Shown: piece by piece, positions 16,878 to 26,634 of the stretch
Layout: every line of letters begins with the position of its first letter
Position numbering within the stretch: position 1 is the stretch's first letter
NCBI GenBank assembly: GCA_913019975.1
Contig: CAJWBH010000007.1
Coordinates: 1-64,000 of the forward strand
DNA: 64,000 nucleotides
Source of the DNA: Thalassolituus maritimus
GTDB lineage: Bacteria; Pseudomonadota; Gammaproteobacteria; Pseudomonadales; Oceanobacteraceae
Direction: 5' to 3'
Program-made: the position numbers and the translations under genes
The notes under the pieces: generated by a model
What the model was told of the DNA's origin: nothing
Database searches by the model: none
What the model saw: the letters and a program-made list of their open reading frames with translations, nothing else

Positions 16878-17927
16878 TTACTCCTGAGTGATCAATGTAA
16901 GTAGTTTCTTCACCGGTGCAGCCAGACCAATGGCGCTTGGTGAGGAGGTATTGTACCAGTGGACGTTGTTTTCATGCACCGTGGCTGCTGGCCGTTTTAT
17001 TTTTACGTGCACAGGGGTGATGTCCAGGTGGTAGTGAGAAAAGGTGTGCCTGAAGGTATTCAGAACCTGAGTCTCAGCCTCTGTATGGCCTGTCTCGCTG
17101 AGAAGAACCTGCTCCGTTTCAGCGGTGTCTCCGACTTCGGGAAAGCTCCAGAGCCCGCCCCATATTCCGCTCTGAGGCCGCTGCTTCAGTAAAAGCTCAC
17201 CCTGTTCGTTTTCAAAAATCACCATCACGGTACTTTTTACTGGTTTTTCTTTCTTTGGCTTGCTGTTCGGGTACTGCGTTGGATTACCTTCAGCGTACCC
17301 CTGGCAGTCAGGCTGCAGCGGGCAAATACCACAGGCGGGTTTAGAGCGTGTGCAAAGAGTCGCACCCAGGTCCATCATTGCCTGCGTATACTGCTGGTGG
17401 CTGTGTTCTGGGGTCAGTCGGCCAGCAATCTCCCAGAGCTGTTTTTCAACCGCAGTGGTGCCCGGCCAGCCCGGGATCGCATAGAAGCGGGTCAGTACGC
17501 GTTTGACGTTGCCATCGAGGATAGGTGCGCGGATGCCCATACTAATAGAAGCGATAGCCCCTGCGGTTGAGCGGCCTATGCCGGGTAAGTCGCTTAACTC
17601 TTCAACCGATCTGGGAAACTCACCATCGTATTCGCTAACAACTGTCTGAGCGCATTTGTGCAGGTTTCTTCCGCGTGCGTAGTAGCCGAGGCCAGTCCAG
17701 TGGTGGAGCACGTCATCCTGAGTGGCGTTGGCGAGCGCTTCGACAGTTGGGAAGCTGTCCATAAAGCGCTCATAGTAAGGAATAACGGTGGCGACCTGAG
17801 TCTGCTGTAGCATGATCTCAGACACCCATACACGGTACGGCGTGATGTTCTGTTGCCAGGGAAGATGCTTGCGACCGTGAACCTCATACCAGGCGAGCAC
17901 GGTCTCACTGAATGCTGAGTCTTTCAT
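16878..17927 (-). CDS. mutY: Adenine DNA glycosylase MutY
   Basis: The 349-residue enzyme removes A mispaired with 8-oxoG. The N-terminal HhH-GPD domain shows catalytic Glu37 (EIMLQQTQV), the hairpin [12 protein letters not shown] and an Asp in [10 protein letters not shown]. The 4Fe-4S loop is C-x6-C-x2-C-x5-C ([17 protein letters not shown]). The C-terminal half is a NUDIX-like 8-oxoG recognition domain ([17 protein letters not shown]). The length equals E. coli MutY (350). Confidence 0.97.
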   Translation of the reverse strand: MKDSAFSETVLAWYEVHGRKHLPWQQNITPYRVWVSEIMLQQTQVATVIPYYERFMDSFPTVEALANATQDDVLHHWTGLGYYARGRNLHKCAQTVVSEYDGEFPRSVEELSDLPGIGRSTAGAIASISMGIRAPILDGNVKRVLTRFYAIPGWPGTTAVEKQLWEIAGRLTPEHSHQQYTQAMMDLGATLCTRSKPACGICPLQPDCQGYAEGNPTQYPNSKPKKEKPVKSTVMVIFENEQGELLLKQRPQSGIWGGLWSFPEVGDTAETEQVLLSETGHTEAETQVLNTFRHTFSHYHLDITPVHVKIKRPAATVHENNVHWYNTSSPSAIGLAAPVKKLLTLITQE

Positions 17928-17973
17928 GGTGTCCGGTTTCTGTTAAAACGGCGGGCAGTATGAAGGATCTGAC

Positions 17974-20385
17974 TCAGATTTCGTAGCTGTTGCTGCGTCG
18001 CTCAGCAGAGATCACAAGGTATTGATGCAGCTGCCCGAGAGATAGCGGACGGCTGAACAGGTAGCCCTGACCCTCATCACAGTTATTCAGGCGCAGATAC
18101 TGGAGTTGTTCATCCGTCTCTACGCCTTCGGCGACCACGTTCAGGTCGAGCTTGTGGGCCATCGCGATCACCGCTGCGGTGATCGCCATGTCGTTCTTAT
18201 CATCCGGAATATCCATGACAAACGAACGGTCCACTTTTAGCACATCAATCGGGAAACGCTTGATGTAGGAGAGTGACGAGTACCCGGTACCGAAGTCATC
18301 AATGGCGATAGACACACCTGTCGATTTGATCTCCTGCATGATGCGGATGGCCGCTTCAACATCATCCATCAGCGTACTTTCGGTGATTTCCAGTTCCAGA
18401 CAGCGCGGTGGAATCTCGGTGATCTCAAGCACATTGCGGATACGACCGGCGAGATCCGGGTCGGTGAACTGTTTGGCTGACAGGTTGACCGCAACTTTGG
18501 CATTCGTAGGCATGATGTTCTTGCGGATCAGGCTACTGATCTGGCGGCACGCCTGCTCAAGAACCCAGTTACCAATATCAATGATCTGGCCGGTTTCTTC
18601 AGCGACCGGAATAAAGTTATCCGGCGTAATAATGCCCTTGTCTGGGTGTTGCCAGCGGATCAGCGTTTCGACGCCTGTGGTGCGGTAGTCGAACAGGCTG
18701 ATCTTTGGTTGATAGAACAGGGTGAACTGATTCCGTTCTATCGCTTCGTTGATCTCTTTCTCGATGGCGAGGTGCTCGAGAATAGAGTGATTCATCTCTT
18801 CCGAGAAAAACTGGAAGTTGTTGCGGCCCTGCTCTTTGGCAGAGTACATGGCCAGGTCAGCATTTTTCATCAACACGTTGGTGTCGGTGGAGTCATCGGG
18901 CGTCATGGTGATGCCGATACTGACTGAGGTAAGGATATCCTGGCCTTTGACGCGAATGGGTTTCGACATTGCGCGCAGAATCTTTTCTGCAACGGCGCGT
19001 ACATCCTGCACAGAACTGATGTCTGTCAGCAGAATTGTGAATTCATCACCACCGATCCTCGATACCGTATCGTTTTCCCGCACTGTGTTACTCAGGCGGT
19101 TCGATACTTCTTTGAGAAGAACGTCGCCAGCATCGTGCCCGAGCGTATCGTTGACGCGCTTGAACTGGTCCATATCCAGAAACATCAGGGCCATGGACTT
19201 GCCGGAACGGAGCGCTCCCTTCACTGAGGTCACCAGGCGATTCTTAAACAGACGCCGGTTTGCTAACCCTGTCAGTGGGTCGAAGAAGGCGAGGGTTTCC
19301 ATCTGCACCTGAGCCGCTTTCAGTTCAGAAATATCTGAAATTGCACCTAAGTAGCCAAGTAGCTGGCCGTCGCGGTCGTAGAGCGCACTCGCCATCAGGT
19401 GGATCCAGGTGTAAGCCATGTCCGGGCGGGTCAGGCGGATCTCCAGAGCAATACTCTCCTGATCCAGAATCAGCCGGTTCCAGGCTTCCTGAACATTCAC
19501 AAGATCTTTCGGGTTGATCATCTCGAACCAGTCCTGAAGATCAGGGTGGTCGTTGGTCATACCGTGAATATCACGCCAGCGCTGATTCACGTACTGCAGG
19601 TTCTGGTTGGGATCGACCTGGAAAATACCGACAGGAGACAGGGCGGTTAGCTTTCTGAAGCGTTCTTCAGATGCTTTTAGCGACTGGTTTTCATCATCAA
19701 TGGTGGTCAGCAGGCGGTTAAACAGATCGACCAGATCACCGAGTTCGTCGTTATTCGTCTTGGTTGCACGAATCGAATAGACCTTCTTGTTCAGGATTTC
19801 GGTCAGGGTATCGCTCAGCTCCCGCATTGGCCTGGAGATCACATCTTTGAGCTTATTGGCGAGGAATAGCGCAAGTGCGAACGCTGTCAGCATAATGATG
19901 AGTGAGAACACCAGAAACTGGAAAAAACGTTCGAGCAAATGATCCCGGCTGCTTTCGATATACAGCGTGCCTATTGGCTCTTCGGCGCGGGTGACCGGAA
20001 AAAAGCGCGAGAAGTTATAGGTCTTAAGAGTATCGACGCGTGGCAGGTAATTCGGGCAATCGATGCGCTCGTGGGCCTTGGAGTGATAACTGGCCGCCAG
20101 TGTCTGGTCCTGACGATAAATACAGCCACGCACGATCGCACTGTCTGACTGCAGTGTGTTCAGGTTGCTTTCAAGCAGTGCCTTATCATTAAACGTCAGA
20201 GCCGCAGTGATACGGTCTGATATGACGTCACCGAGCACCTGTAACTTATTCTCCGTGTCCCGCTTGGCCAGATAATACTCGAGCGAAATATAGGCAAAGT
20301 TAGCCAGTAGGAGTGTCAGGCCGGTGGTGATTAATGAAATAAGAACAAGGCGCCGGCGTAAGGACTGGGTCTTGAAAAGCGTCAT
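17974..20385 (-). CDS. Membrane GGDEF-EAL protein with HAMP and PAS domains
   Basis: The start is ATG at 20385 because GGGAGAG precedes it; a TTG-started frame reaches 20424 but lacks a ribosome site. The 803 residues comprise TM1 (about 14-34), a periplasmic sensor domain, TM2 (about 158-178), HAMP (to 235), PAS (240-357), GGDEF (365-535; intact GGDEF at 445-449) and EAL (550-800). The EAL signature reads ETL (573-575), keeping the catalytic Glu. Many residues needed for c-di-GMP hydrolysis appear present (DDFGTGYSSL, KVDRSFV). It probably makes and/or degrades cyclic di-GMP in response to a periplasmic signal. Which activity dominates cannot be read from sequence. Confidence 0.93.
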   Translation of the reverse strand: MTLFKTQSLRRRLVLISLITTGLTLLLANFAYISLEYYLAKRDTENKLQVLGDVISDRITAALTFNDKALLESNLNTLQSDSAIVRGCIYRQDQTLAASYHSKAHERIDCPNYLPRVDTLKTYNFSRFFPVTRAEEPIGTLYIESSRDHLLERFFQFLVFSLIIMLTAFALALFLANKLKDVISRPMRELSDTLTEILNKKVYSIRATKTNNDELGDLVDLFNRLLTTIDDENQSLKASEERFRKLTALSPVGIFQVDPNQNLQYVNQRWRDIHGMTNDHPDLQDWFEMINPKDLVNVQEAWNRLILDQESIALEIRLTRPDMAYTWIHLMASALYDRDGQLLGYLGAISDISELKAAQVQMETLAFFDPLTGLANRRLFKNRLVTSVKGALRSGKSMALMFLDMDQFKRVNDTLGHDAGDVLLKEVSNRLSNTVRENDTVSRIGGDEFTILLTDISSVQDVRAVAEKILRAMSKPIRVKGQDILTSVSIGITMTPDDSTDTNVLMKNADLAMYSAKEQGRNNFQFFSEEMNHSILEHLAIEKEINEAIERNQFTLFYQPKISLFDYRTTGVETLIRWQHPDKGIITPDNFIPVAEETGQIIDIGNWVLEQACRQISSLIRKNIMPTNAKVAVNLSAKQFTDPDLAGRIRNVLEITEIPPRCLELEITESTLMDDVEAAIRIMQEIKSTGVSIAIDDFGTGYSSLSYIKRFPIDVLKVDRSFVMDIPDDKNDMAITAAVIAMAHKLDLNVVAEGVETDEQLQYLRLNNCDEGQGYLFSRPLSLGQLHQYLVISAERRSNSYEI

Positions 20386-20706
20386 GGCACTACTCTCCCG
20401 ACGAGAGTGTTGTTTGGCAGCCAAGGAAGCGCTCCTTCCTGAAGTGTCATTTTGATGTACATACAGCTGCCAATCATACTGTGCCGGTTATCCGAATAAA
20501 CGCGCTCTACAGAGTGCGTCGTCAGTTATCTGAATTCAAGACGGCCAATACGGCCTTTTTATGGTCACTTTTTATTATGTGGCGCATTTTGAGGCGCCTT
20601 AGTGGAGTTCCCAATCACATCAGTTTAGTACTAATTCGCGGGCTTTACCGGTGGCGGGTCACAAAAAAAGCCGCTGGTCAGCGGCTTTTTCGACAGAATC
20701 TGAGGC
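20386..20706. other. Spacer upstream of the GGDEF-EAL gene
   Basis: This stretch carries the leader of the GGDEF-EAL gene, a small hairpin GGCC-aatac-GGCC followed by TTTTT (about 20543-20561, plus strand), and the terminator at 20663-20691. An open frame at 20481-20747 has basic, low-plausibility composition and overlaps the terminator, so it is not called a gene. Confidence 0.5.
20663..20691 (-). terminator. Terminator after mlaC-like gene
   Basis: AAAAAAAGCCGCTGG / CAGCGGCTTTTT forms an 8-bp GC-rich stem with a short loop. The minus-strand T run follows the stop of the mlaC-like gene by about 15 bases. The T run on the other side suggests it can work both ways. Confidence 0.85.
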
Positions 20707-21339
20707 TTAAGAGCCTGCCTGAAGCTCTTCAGGGTCGTATGGTTTGACGGGTTCGCTTTCCAGCTCTGTAATAAGTTCGCCGATACTGATGTTCTGTAAG
20801 CGATCAGAGAGCTGCGTGCGATAGGTTTTCACCATGCTCAGGCCTGAAATTACGGCGTCGTATACCAGCCAGTCGCCAGACTCTTTGTTTTCATACAAAC
20901 GGAAATCTACTGGGACTTTGTTGCCATTGGTCTGGGTGAACTGGCCCTTCACGATAGCGCGGCCACCGTCCGGGCTGTAGCGGGTATCTGAGAACTCCAG
21001 AGTCTCGCCGCTGAATGCCTTGAAAGCACCGCCATAAGTACGTAGCTGACGATCACGGAAAATCGTGATGAAACGCTGCTGTTCCTCAGGCGTAGCACGG
21101 CGCCAGTATTTACCCAGTGCACCCATCGCGATCTTTTCTTGGTCGATGGCAGGCAGAATGTATTCTTGTACCAGACGCTCAACCATCTGGGCGTCGCGCT
21201 CTTCAGGTTCGGTTTTCTTCAGTTCAGCAATCACGCCATTGGTGGCTTGCTCAACCACTTTCAGTGGCTTGTCGTCACTGGCGAAAGTCTGCGTTACCGC
21301 AAACATCATCAGCGTAAACAGGGAGAGTATTTTTAACAC
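20707..21339 (-). CDS. mlaC: MlaC-family phospholipid-binding periplasmic protein
   Basis: The 210-residue product has a signal peptide (1-20, ending TFA) and the MlaC/Ttg2D fold pattern: ILPAIDQEKIAMGALGKYWRRATPEEQQRF, then YGGAF...F, RAIVKG, VPVDFRLY, WLVYDAVISGLSMVKTYR. MlaC shuttles phospholipids between the outer-membrane MlaA and the inner-membrane MlaFEDB complex. The usual mlaFEDCB operon is not present here, so this is a stand-alone copy. It could be an additional paralogue with a different lipid cargo. Confidence 0.85.
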   Translation of the reverse strand: MLKILSLFTLMMFAVTQTFASDDKPLKVVEQATNGVIAELKKTEPEERDAQMVERLVQEYILPAIDQEKIAMGALGKYWRRATPEEQQRFITIFRDRQLRTYGGAFKAFSGETLEFSDTRYSPDGGRAIVKGQFTQTNGNKVPVDFRLYENKESGDWLVYDAVISGLSMVKTYRTQLSDRLQNISIGELITELESEPVKPYDPEELQAGS

Positions 21340-21439
21340 GGTTACGTCCTTATCATTTTTGGTCAGTATCTAACGATACGTCGCAGCTGCCTAGACGGAT
21401 GTTCACAATTATTTGTTACATCTGTGCAACAGTGGCTGC

Positions 21440-21847
21440 TCAAACAGTCCTTTTGTAGACCAACAGGTTACCCTGACGTTCAAAGTTTCTGCGTACGATG
21501 GCTTCTGATAGTGAGTCTTCACTATCGACAAACTCCAGGGTCAGTCGCTCCTCATCCGCCCATTTGCACAGAAAATGCAGCATCTGGTGCATAACACCAC
21601 GGCGCTGAGTAATACGACGAACGCCAGCATTTGCCAGTCTTACGTGGTCGCCATTCCGTTCTGCCAGTAACGCGCCAATGATGCGGTCGTTAAATCTACC
21701 AGCAATAACCCAGCGATTCTGATTAATCCACTCGCGCAGGTGCGTATCAACGGCAAGCCCGTGGGGCTCGGTTTCGCTGCGGATTTTCTCAAAGTCTGCG
21801 AAGTCGTCTTCAGTTGGCTCAGTCAGGTGCTCCAGTTTTACCGGCAC
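21440..21847 (-). CDS. panM: PanM/PanZ-like acetyltransferase
   Basis: The 135-residue GNAT-like protein has the layout of PanZ (PanM), which binds acetyl-CoA and promotes PanD maturation and coenzyme A feedback control. Shared features are a VD-x(n)[16 protein letters not shown] segment, then [21 protein letters not shown] (acetyl-CoA loop Q/R-R-x-G-V), and a C-terminal beta strand ending LLVYK. The length is close to PanZ (127). No pan genes are adjacent. The identification is by pattern only. Confidence 0.65.
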   Translation of the reverse strand: MPVKLEHLTEPTEDDFADFEKIRSETEPHGLAVDTHLREWINQNRWVIAGRFNDRIIGALLAERNGDHVRLANAGVRRITQRRGVMHQMLHFLCKWADEERLTLEFVDSEDSLSEAIVRRNFERQGNLLVYKRTV

Positions 21848-21997
21848 ATCAGGCTCCTGTTCGTTGGCTTGTTCACGGTGTGGTGCATCAGTCAGGCAGG
21901 ATTTCGTACTTTCAGAAGCTTCCGGCCTACTTTCTGGTGCGCTTTGCTTTATAATGCTTTCTTTTCTGTTTTGCGAGAGTCCGGAGACAATCTCACT

Positions 21998-22588
21998 ATG
22001 GCACGCACGGCGTCAGTAGAGCGTAACACGCTCGAAACCCAGATTACCGTTAAGATCAACCTTGATGGCACGGGTCAGGCCAAATTCGACACCGGTGTTC
22101 CCTTTCTGGAGCACATGATGGATCAGATCGCGCGCCATGGCCTGATTGATCTGGATATCACCTGCAAAGGCGATACTCATATCGATGATCACCATACGGT
22201 TGAGGATATCGGCATCACCTTAGGGCAGGCGTTCGCACAGGCGATCGGCGATAAAAAAGGCATCGTCCGCTATGGTCATTCGTATGTACCGCTGGACGAG
22301 GCACTGTCACGTGTTGTGATCGACTTCTCTGGCCGTCCGGGTCTGGATATGAAGGTCGACTTTACCCGTGCTGCGATCGGCCGTCTGGATACTCAGTTAT
22401 TCTGGGAGTTCTTTCAGGGCTTCGTGAATCACGCCAAAGTCACGCTCCACATTGATAACCTCAAAGGCTTCAATGCGCACCACCAGGCAGAGACGATCTT
22501 CAAAGCGTTCGGTCGGGCATTGCGTATGGCGGTTGAGCAGGACCCTCGTATGGCCGGCGTGACACCATCGACCAAGGGCAGTCTGTAA
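21998..22588 (+). CDS. hisB: Imidazoleglycerol-phosphate dehydratase
   Basis: The 196-residue monofunctional HisB catalyses step six of histidine synthesis. ATG 21998 follows CCGGAGAC at good distance; the frame is open further upstream but that part overlaps the divergent panM-like gene. Metal-binding histidine motifs are clear: [40 protein letters not shown] and [18 protein letters not shown] -10-like TATAAT occurs at 21950-21955. It is the first gene of hisBHAF, with 12 bases before hisH. Confidence 0.97.
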   Translation: MARTASVERNTLETQITVKINLDGTGQAKFDTGVPFLEHMMDQIARHGLIDLDITCKGDTHIDDHHTVEDIGITLGQAFAQAIGDKKGIVRYGHSYVPLDEALSRVVIDFSGRPGLDMKVDFTRAAIGRLDTQLFWEFFQGFVNHAKVTLHIDNLKGFNAHHQAETIFKAFGRALRMAVEQDPRMAGVTPSTKGSL

Positions 22589-22600
22589 GAGGTCGGAACA

Positions 22601-23251
22601 GTGACAGTTAACAGTAAGATTTGTGCCGTTATTGATTACGGCATGGGCAATCTGCACTCCGCTCACGGTGCTCTTCAGAGTGTGGCTCCAGATACTCAGG
22701 TACTGGTTACCGGTGACCCAGAGGTGATCCTCAGAGCTGACCATGTGGTATTGCCCGGTGTCGGTGCTATCCGTGACTGTATGGCTGAGATTTATGCTCA
22801 GGGTATTGATGCTGTTGTGCGTGAAGTTGCGGCGTCGAAGCCTTTGCTCGGTATCTGTGTTGGTCTGCAGGCCATGATGGAGCGCAGCGAAGAAAACGGC
22901 GGTGTTGACGGTCTTGGGCTGTTCCGCGGTCAGGTTAAGTACTTTGGCGATGACCTGAGAGAAAACGGTGAGCGCCTGAAAGTACCCCACATGGGCTGGA
23001 ACACAGTAAGTCAGGGAAAACACCCGCTCTGGAATGGCATTGCCGACGATACCCGTTTCTACTTTGTTCACTCATACCATGTAAAAGCAGAGAATGAGGA
23101 ACAGGTGAAAGGCCGCGGCCACTATGGTGTCGATTTTGCCGCTGCCATGGGGCAGGACAATGTTTTCGCCGTCCAGTTTCACCCCGAAAAAAGCCACAAT
23201 GCGGGTCTCGCATTACTCAAGAACTTCCTGAACTGGGATGGTCAGGCCTGA
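22601..23251 (+). CDS. hisH: Imidazole glycerol phosphate synthase, glutaminase subunit
   Basis: The 216-residue class I glutamine amidotransferase pairs with HisF. It starts at GTG 22601, with an AGAGG upstream. Catalytic Cys lies in [10 protein letters not shown], and His/Glu in VQFHPEKS. The first strand reads [13 protein letters not shown], as usual in HisH. It passes ammonia to HisF in the fifth step of histidine synthesis. Confidence 0.97.
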   Translation: MTVNSKICAVIDYGMGNLHSAHGALQSVAPDTQVLVTGDPEVILRADHVVLPGVGAIRDCMAEIYAQGIDAVVREVAASKPLLGICVGLQAMMERSEENGGVDGLGLFRGQVKYFGDDLRENGERLKVPHMGWNTVSQGKHPLWNGIADDTRFYFVHSYHVKAENEEQVKGRGHYGVDFAAAMGQDNVFAVQFHPEKSHNAGLALLKNFLNWDGQA

Positions 23252-23306
23252 TCTGGCCGCCCGGTTAATGATTCAAATTTAAGGTTACTCTTTTAAGGTT
23301 ATTCTC

Positions 23307-24047
23307 ATGCTCGTTATTCCTGCTATTGATCTCAAAGATGGCCAGTGCGTTCGCCTCCGTCAGGGCCGTATGGATGATTCCACCGTGTTTGGTGATGATC
23401 CTGTGTCTATGGCAAAGCGCTGGGTCGATGCGGGCTGCCGTCGTCTGCACCTCGTTGACCTGAATGGTGCGTTTGCCGGTGAGCCAGTGAATGGCGAAGC
23501 CGTGACCTCAATTGCTAAAGCCTTCCCGGACCTGCCGATTCAGATTGGTGGCGGTATCCGTTCACTGGAAACCATTGAGCACTACATCAAAGCGGGCGTG
23601 AACTACGTCATTATTGGTACGAAAGCCGTTAAAGAACCTGCGTTTGTAAAAGAAGCCTGTGACGCTTTCCCGGGCCACGTGATTGTCGGTCTGGATGCAC
23701 AGGACGGTTTCGTTGCAACTGACGGTTGGGCTGAAGTCTCTGAAGTAAAAGCCGTTGATCTGGCGAAGCAGTTCCGCAACGATGGCGTATCAGCAATTGT
23801 GTACACCGATATCGCTCGTGACGGCATGATGCAGGGCGTGAACGTTGAAGCGACCGTTCAGCTGGCAGAAGAGGGTGGTATTCCTGTGATTGCATCAGGT
23901 GGTGTCACCAACATCGAAGATATCCGTCAGCTGTCGAAGGTGGCTTCCCGCGGTATTCTGGGTGCGATCACTGGCCGTGCAATTTATGAAGGTACGCTGG
24001 ATGTTGCTGAAGCTCAGACTCTTTCAGACGAACTCACAGGTAAATAA
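23307..24047 (+). CDS. hisA: ProFAR isomerase
   Basis: The 246-residue half-barrel enzyme has the signature [17 protein letters not shown] (catalytic Asp8) and the second catalytic Asp in [11 protein letters not shown]. Phosphate-binding GGGIRS and ASGGV are present. It isomerises ProFAR to PRFAR. It sits 55 bases after hisH and 2 bases before hisF. Confidence 0.97.
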   Translation: MLVIPAIDLKDGQCVRLRQGRMDDSTVFGDDPVSMAKRWVDAGCRRLHLVDLNGAFAGEPVNGEAVTSIAKAFPDLPIQIGGGIRSLETIEHYIKAGVNYVIIGTKAVKEPAFVKEACDAFPGHVIVGLDAQDGFVATDGWAEVSEVKAVDLAKQFRNDGVSAIVYTDIARDGMMQGVNVEATVQLAEEGGIPVIASGGVTNIEDIRQLSKVASRGILGAITGRAIYEGTLDVAEAQTLSDELTGK

Positions 24048-24049
24048 TC

Positions 24050-24808
24050 ATGGCTCTGGCGAAGCGCATTATTCCGTGTCTGGATGTTGATAAAGGTCGC
24101 GTTGTAAAAGGCGTCAACTTCGTTGGTATCCGCGATGCGGGTGATCCGGTCGAAATTGCTAAGCGCTATAACGATCAGGGCGCGGATGAAATTACCTTTC
24201 TCGATATTACCGCCAGCCACGAAGAGCGTGAAACCACAGTTCATATGGTAGAAGCGATCGCCGAGCAGGTGTTTATTCCCCTGACTGTTGGCGGTGGTAT
24301 TCGTGAAATTGCCGACATCCGTAACATGCTGAATGCTGGTGCCGACAAAGTATCGATTAACTCGGCTGCGGTTTATAACCCGGATTTTGTGCGCGCAGCG
24401 GCGGACAAGTTCGGCTCGCAGTGTATTGTGGTTGCGATTGATGCGAAGCAGGTAGATGACCACTGGGAAATTTTCACCCATGGTGGCCGTAAGCCGACCG
24501 GCATTAATGCGGTGGAGTGGGCTGTGAAAATGGCCGACTTCGGCGCCGGTGAAATCCTGCTGACCAGCATGGATCGTGATGGTGTTAAAACCGGCTTTGA
24601 CCTGGGTGTCACCAAAGCCATCTCGGATGCGGTCAATATCCCGGTGATTGCGTCAGGCGGTGTGGGTAACCTTGATCACCTGGTCGATGGTGTAAAACTT
24701 GGTGGCGCTGACGCCGTTCTTGCGGCGAGTATTTTCCACTTCGGTGAATATACGGTCCAGCAGGCAAAAGAGCACATGGCTGCCGCTGGCATCGAAATGC
24801 GCCTCTAA
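24050..24808 (+). CDS. hisF: Imidazole glycerol phosphate synthase, cyclase subunit
   Basis: The 252-residue TIM barrel begins [21 protein letters not shown], with catalytic Asp11, and the second catalytic Asp is in [16 protein letters not shown]. Phosphate loops VGGGIRE and [10 protein letters not shown] are intact. It forms imidazole glycerol phosphate and AICAR using ammonia from HisH. It is the last gene of the his cluster; hisI/E are not adjacent. Confidence 0.97.
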   Translation: MALAKRIIPCLDVDKGRVVKGVNFVGIRDAGDPVEIAKRYNDQGADEITFLDITASHEERETTVHMVEAIAEQVFIPLTVGGGIREIADIRNMLNAGADKVSINSAAVYNPDFVRAAADKFGSQCIVVAIDAKQVDDHWEIFTHGGRKPTGINAVEWAVKMADFGAGEILLTSMDRDGVKTGFDLGVTKAISDAVNIPVIASGGVGNLDHLVDGVKLGGADAVLAASIFHFGEYTVQQAKEHMAAAGIEMRL

Positions 24809-24969
24809 TTAATTCTGTCTTTATTTGTCACTCTTCGGTGGCCTGACTGGCCATCGAATTTCTGTCGATCTCCACAAAAGCGTCTACTCTGAAGGCAGAG
24901 CTGTTCTTCTTTATCTGAGAAACAGCAGACTTTCTAACTGAACTCTGCCCGCAGGCTGAGAGTGGCGCA

Positions 24970-26577
24970 ATGACTCAATTTCAATCCGTGAAGTGGAAGA
25001 TACTCACACCTATGATCCTGGTTTTCCTGCTGATCATGGTATTTATCAACCTGTATTCCTCACATCAACAGAAAGCGCGTCTTCTGGAGACTACCGAGCA
25101 GCATCTGAATCAGGTGCTCGACAATTATCTTGATGGCATCAATATGCTGATGCTGACCGGCAGCATGGCAAGCCGGGATACTCTGCGAGATAAGTTTGCT
25201 CAGCAGGACGGCATCGAAGAAGTGCGCGTATTGCGTGCCGACGCCGTAAACAAGCTATTCGGTCCGGGGTTTCCGAGCGAGAAACCTCAGGACGAATACG
25301 ATCGCCGTGCACTGAACGGCGAAGCTGTATCGTTTGTTGAAACCGTAAATGGTGAACGTAAGCTCACGGTTATTGAGCCTTACATCGCTGTTGAGAACCG
25401 TCATGGCACTAATTGCCTTGGTTGTCATCAGGTTGCCGAGGGGACCGTTCTTGGTGCGGGGCGGATTACATACTCTCTCGCGGAGGAAGACAGCCAGGTG
25501 CTGGGAGATCTCATCAATAGCAGCCTGATGAACGCCGTTCTTATGATTGCCGGACTTTCCGGTATTTATTTTGTGATTTATCGCATCGTGATTCAGCCAC
25601 TGCGTCGCCTGGAAAGAACGATGGGGCAGATAGGTACGAACTCTGACCTGACCCTGCGTGTAAACCTCGGCACCAATGATGAATTCAGCCGGGTCGAAGA
25701 AGCGACTAACCGCATGCTGAATAGCTTTCAGCCGGCGATCAGTGATTTATCTCATACCATGTCTGAGCTGTCTGGGGTGTCGGGAGAACTGGCATTAATC
25801 ACCCGTGAAACGCGGGATGGAATGGGTGAGCAGCAACGTGAGAGTAAAGACCTGCTGGTGGCGGTAGAAGAGCTATCAGACGCTGCCGGGCGAGTGAACG
25901 AAAGTGCGGTAAACGCCGAAACAGCGGCCGTATCGGCGAAAGAGAATGCCGAGGGCGGTAGCGAAGTCGTTGTTCAGGTGACAGGCACGATTCAGGAGCT
26001 CGCGGCAGAAGTTGAGAACGCCGTGACGGTTGTACGGCAACTTGCTGAAGATACGCAGGGGATTGGTCACGTTGCGAAATCGATCAATGAAATCGCTGAA
26101 CAGACGAACCTGCTTGCTCTTAATGCGGCGATTGAGGCTGCGAGAGCAGGTGAGCAGGGGCGTGGTTTTGCCGTGGTCGCTGACGAAGTCCGTAGTCTGG
26201 CAATCCGGACTCAGGATTCAACCAAAGAGATTAACGACATCATTGAGCGTCTGGTCAGTGTTTCTGAGAAAGCCGTTCAGGTGATGGATGCCAGTAAAGA
26301 CCGTGCGCAGCAGGGTGTTCAGGATACAGAGCGTGCCCGCGAAGCACTTCAACAGATTGCAACAGGTGTTGAGAATATTCGCTCAATGAACAGCAGAATT
26401 TCTGCAGCGGCGGATAATCAGAACAATGTGGTCTCAAGAATTAACGAGAACATCCGTGTAATCAGTCAGGCTTCTGAGCAAACCCTGAGTGCCTCAGGGA
26501 GAACCTTTGAGCACAGTAACGACCTTGGTCAGATAGTGCAGCGGTTACGGGAAATTGTCGAGCGCTTCAGGGTGTGA
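24970..26577 (+). CDS. Methyl-accepting chemotaxis protein with CxxCH periplasmic sensor
   Basis: The 535-residue chemoreceptor has TM1 (about 13-30), a periplasmic domain (31-185), TM2 (about 190-208), HAMP (210-262) and a cytoplasmic signalling domain. The signalling hairpin is intact ([35 protein letters not shown]). The periplasmic domain contains CLGCH at residues 149-153, a c-type haem attachment motif, followed by hydrophobic segments. Haem-c chemoreceptors are known in Geobacter and Desulfovibrio for redox or gas sensing. Here that function is inferred from one motif. No other chemotaxis gene is nearby. Confidence 0.9.
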   Translation: MTQFQSVKWKILTPMILVFLLIMVFINLYSSHQQKARLLETTEQHLNQVLDNYLDGINMLMLTGSMASRDTLRDKFAQQDGIEEVRVLRADAVNKLFGPGFPSEKPQDEYDRRALNGEAVSFVETVNGERKLTVIEPYIAVENRHGTNCLGCHQVAEGTVLGAGRITYSLAEEDSQVLGDLINSSLMNAVLMIAGLSGIYFVIYRIVIQPLRRLERTMGQIGTNSDLTLRVNLGTNDEFSRVEEATNRMLNSFQPAISDLSHTMSELSGVSGELALITRETRDGMGEQQRESKDLLVAVEELSDAAGRVNESAVNAETAAVSAKENAEGGSEVVVQVTGTIQELAAEVENAVTVVRQLAEDTQGIGHVAKSINEIAEQTNLLALNAAIEAARAGEQGRGFAVVADEVRSLAIRTQDSTKEINDIIERLVSVSEKAVQVMDASKDRAQQGVQDTERAREALQQIATGVENIRSMNSRISAAADNQNNVVSRINENIRVISQASEQTLSASGRTFEHSNDLGQIVQRLREIVERFRV

Positions 26578-26596
26578 AGCATGTTTGCTGATAATA

Positions 26597-26624
26597 AAAA
26601 TGGCCGCAATCGCGGCCATTTTAA
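26597..26624. terminator. Bidirectional terminator between chemoreceptor and ompA
   Basis: AAAATGGCCGC-aatc-GCGGCCATTTT is a perfect inverted repeat (ATGGCCGC/GCGGCCAT) with A and T tracts on both sides. It lies between two convergent genes and can end both transcripts. Confidence 0.88.
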
Positions 26625-26634
26625 TTTTCGAGTG

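Noticed and set aside
20481-20747. Plus-strand 88-codon frame
   Set aside because: It runs through a terminator and into the antisense of mlaC, and is composed mostly of basic residues without a pattern.
22397-23071. Minus-strand open frame of 224 codons
   Set aside because: It is antisense to hisB and hisH, both with intact catalytic motifs.
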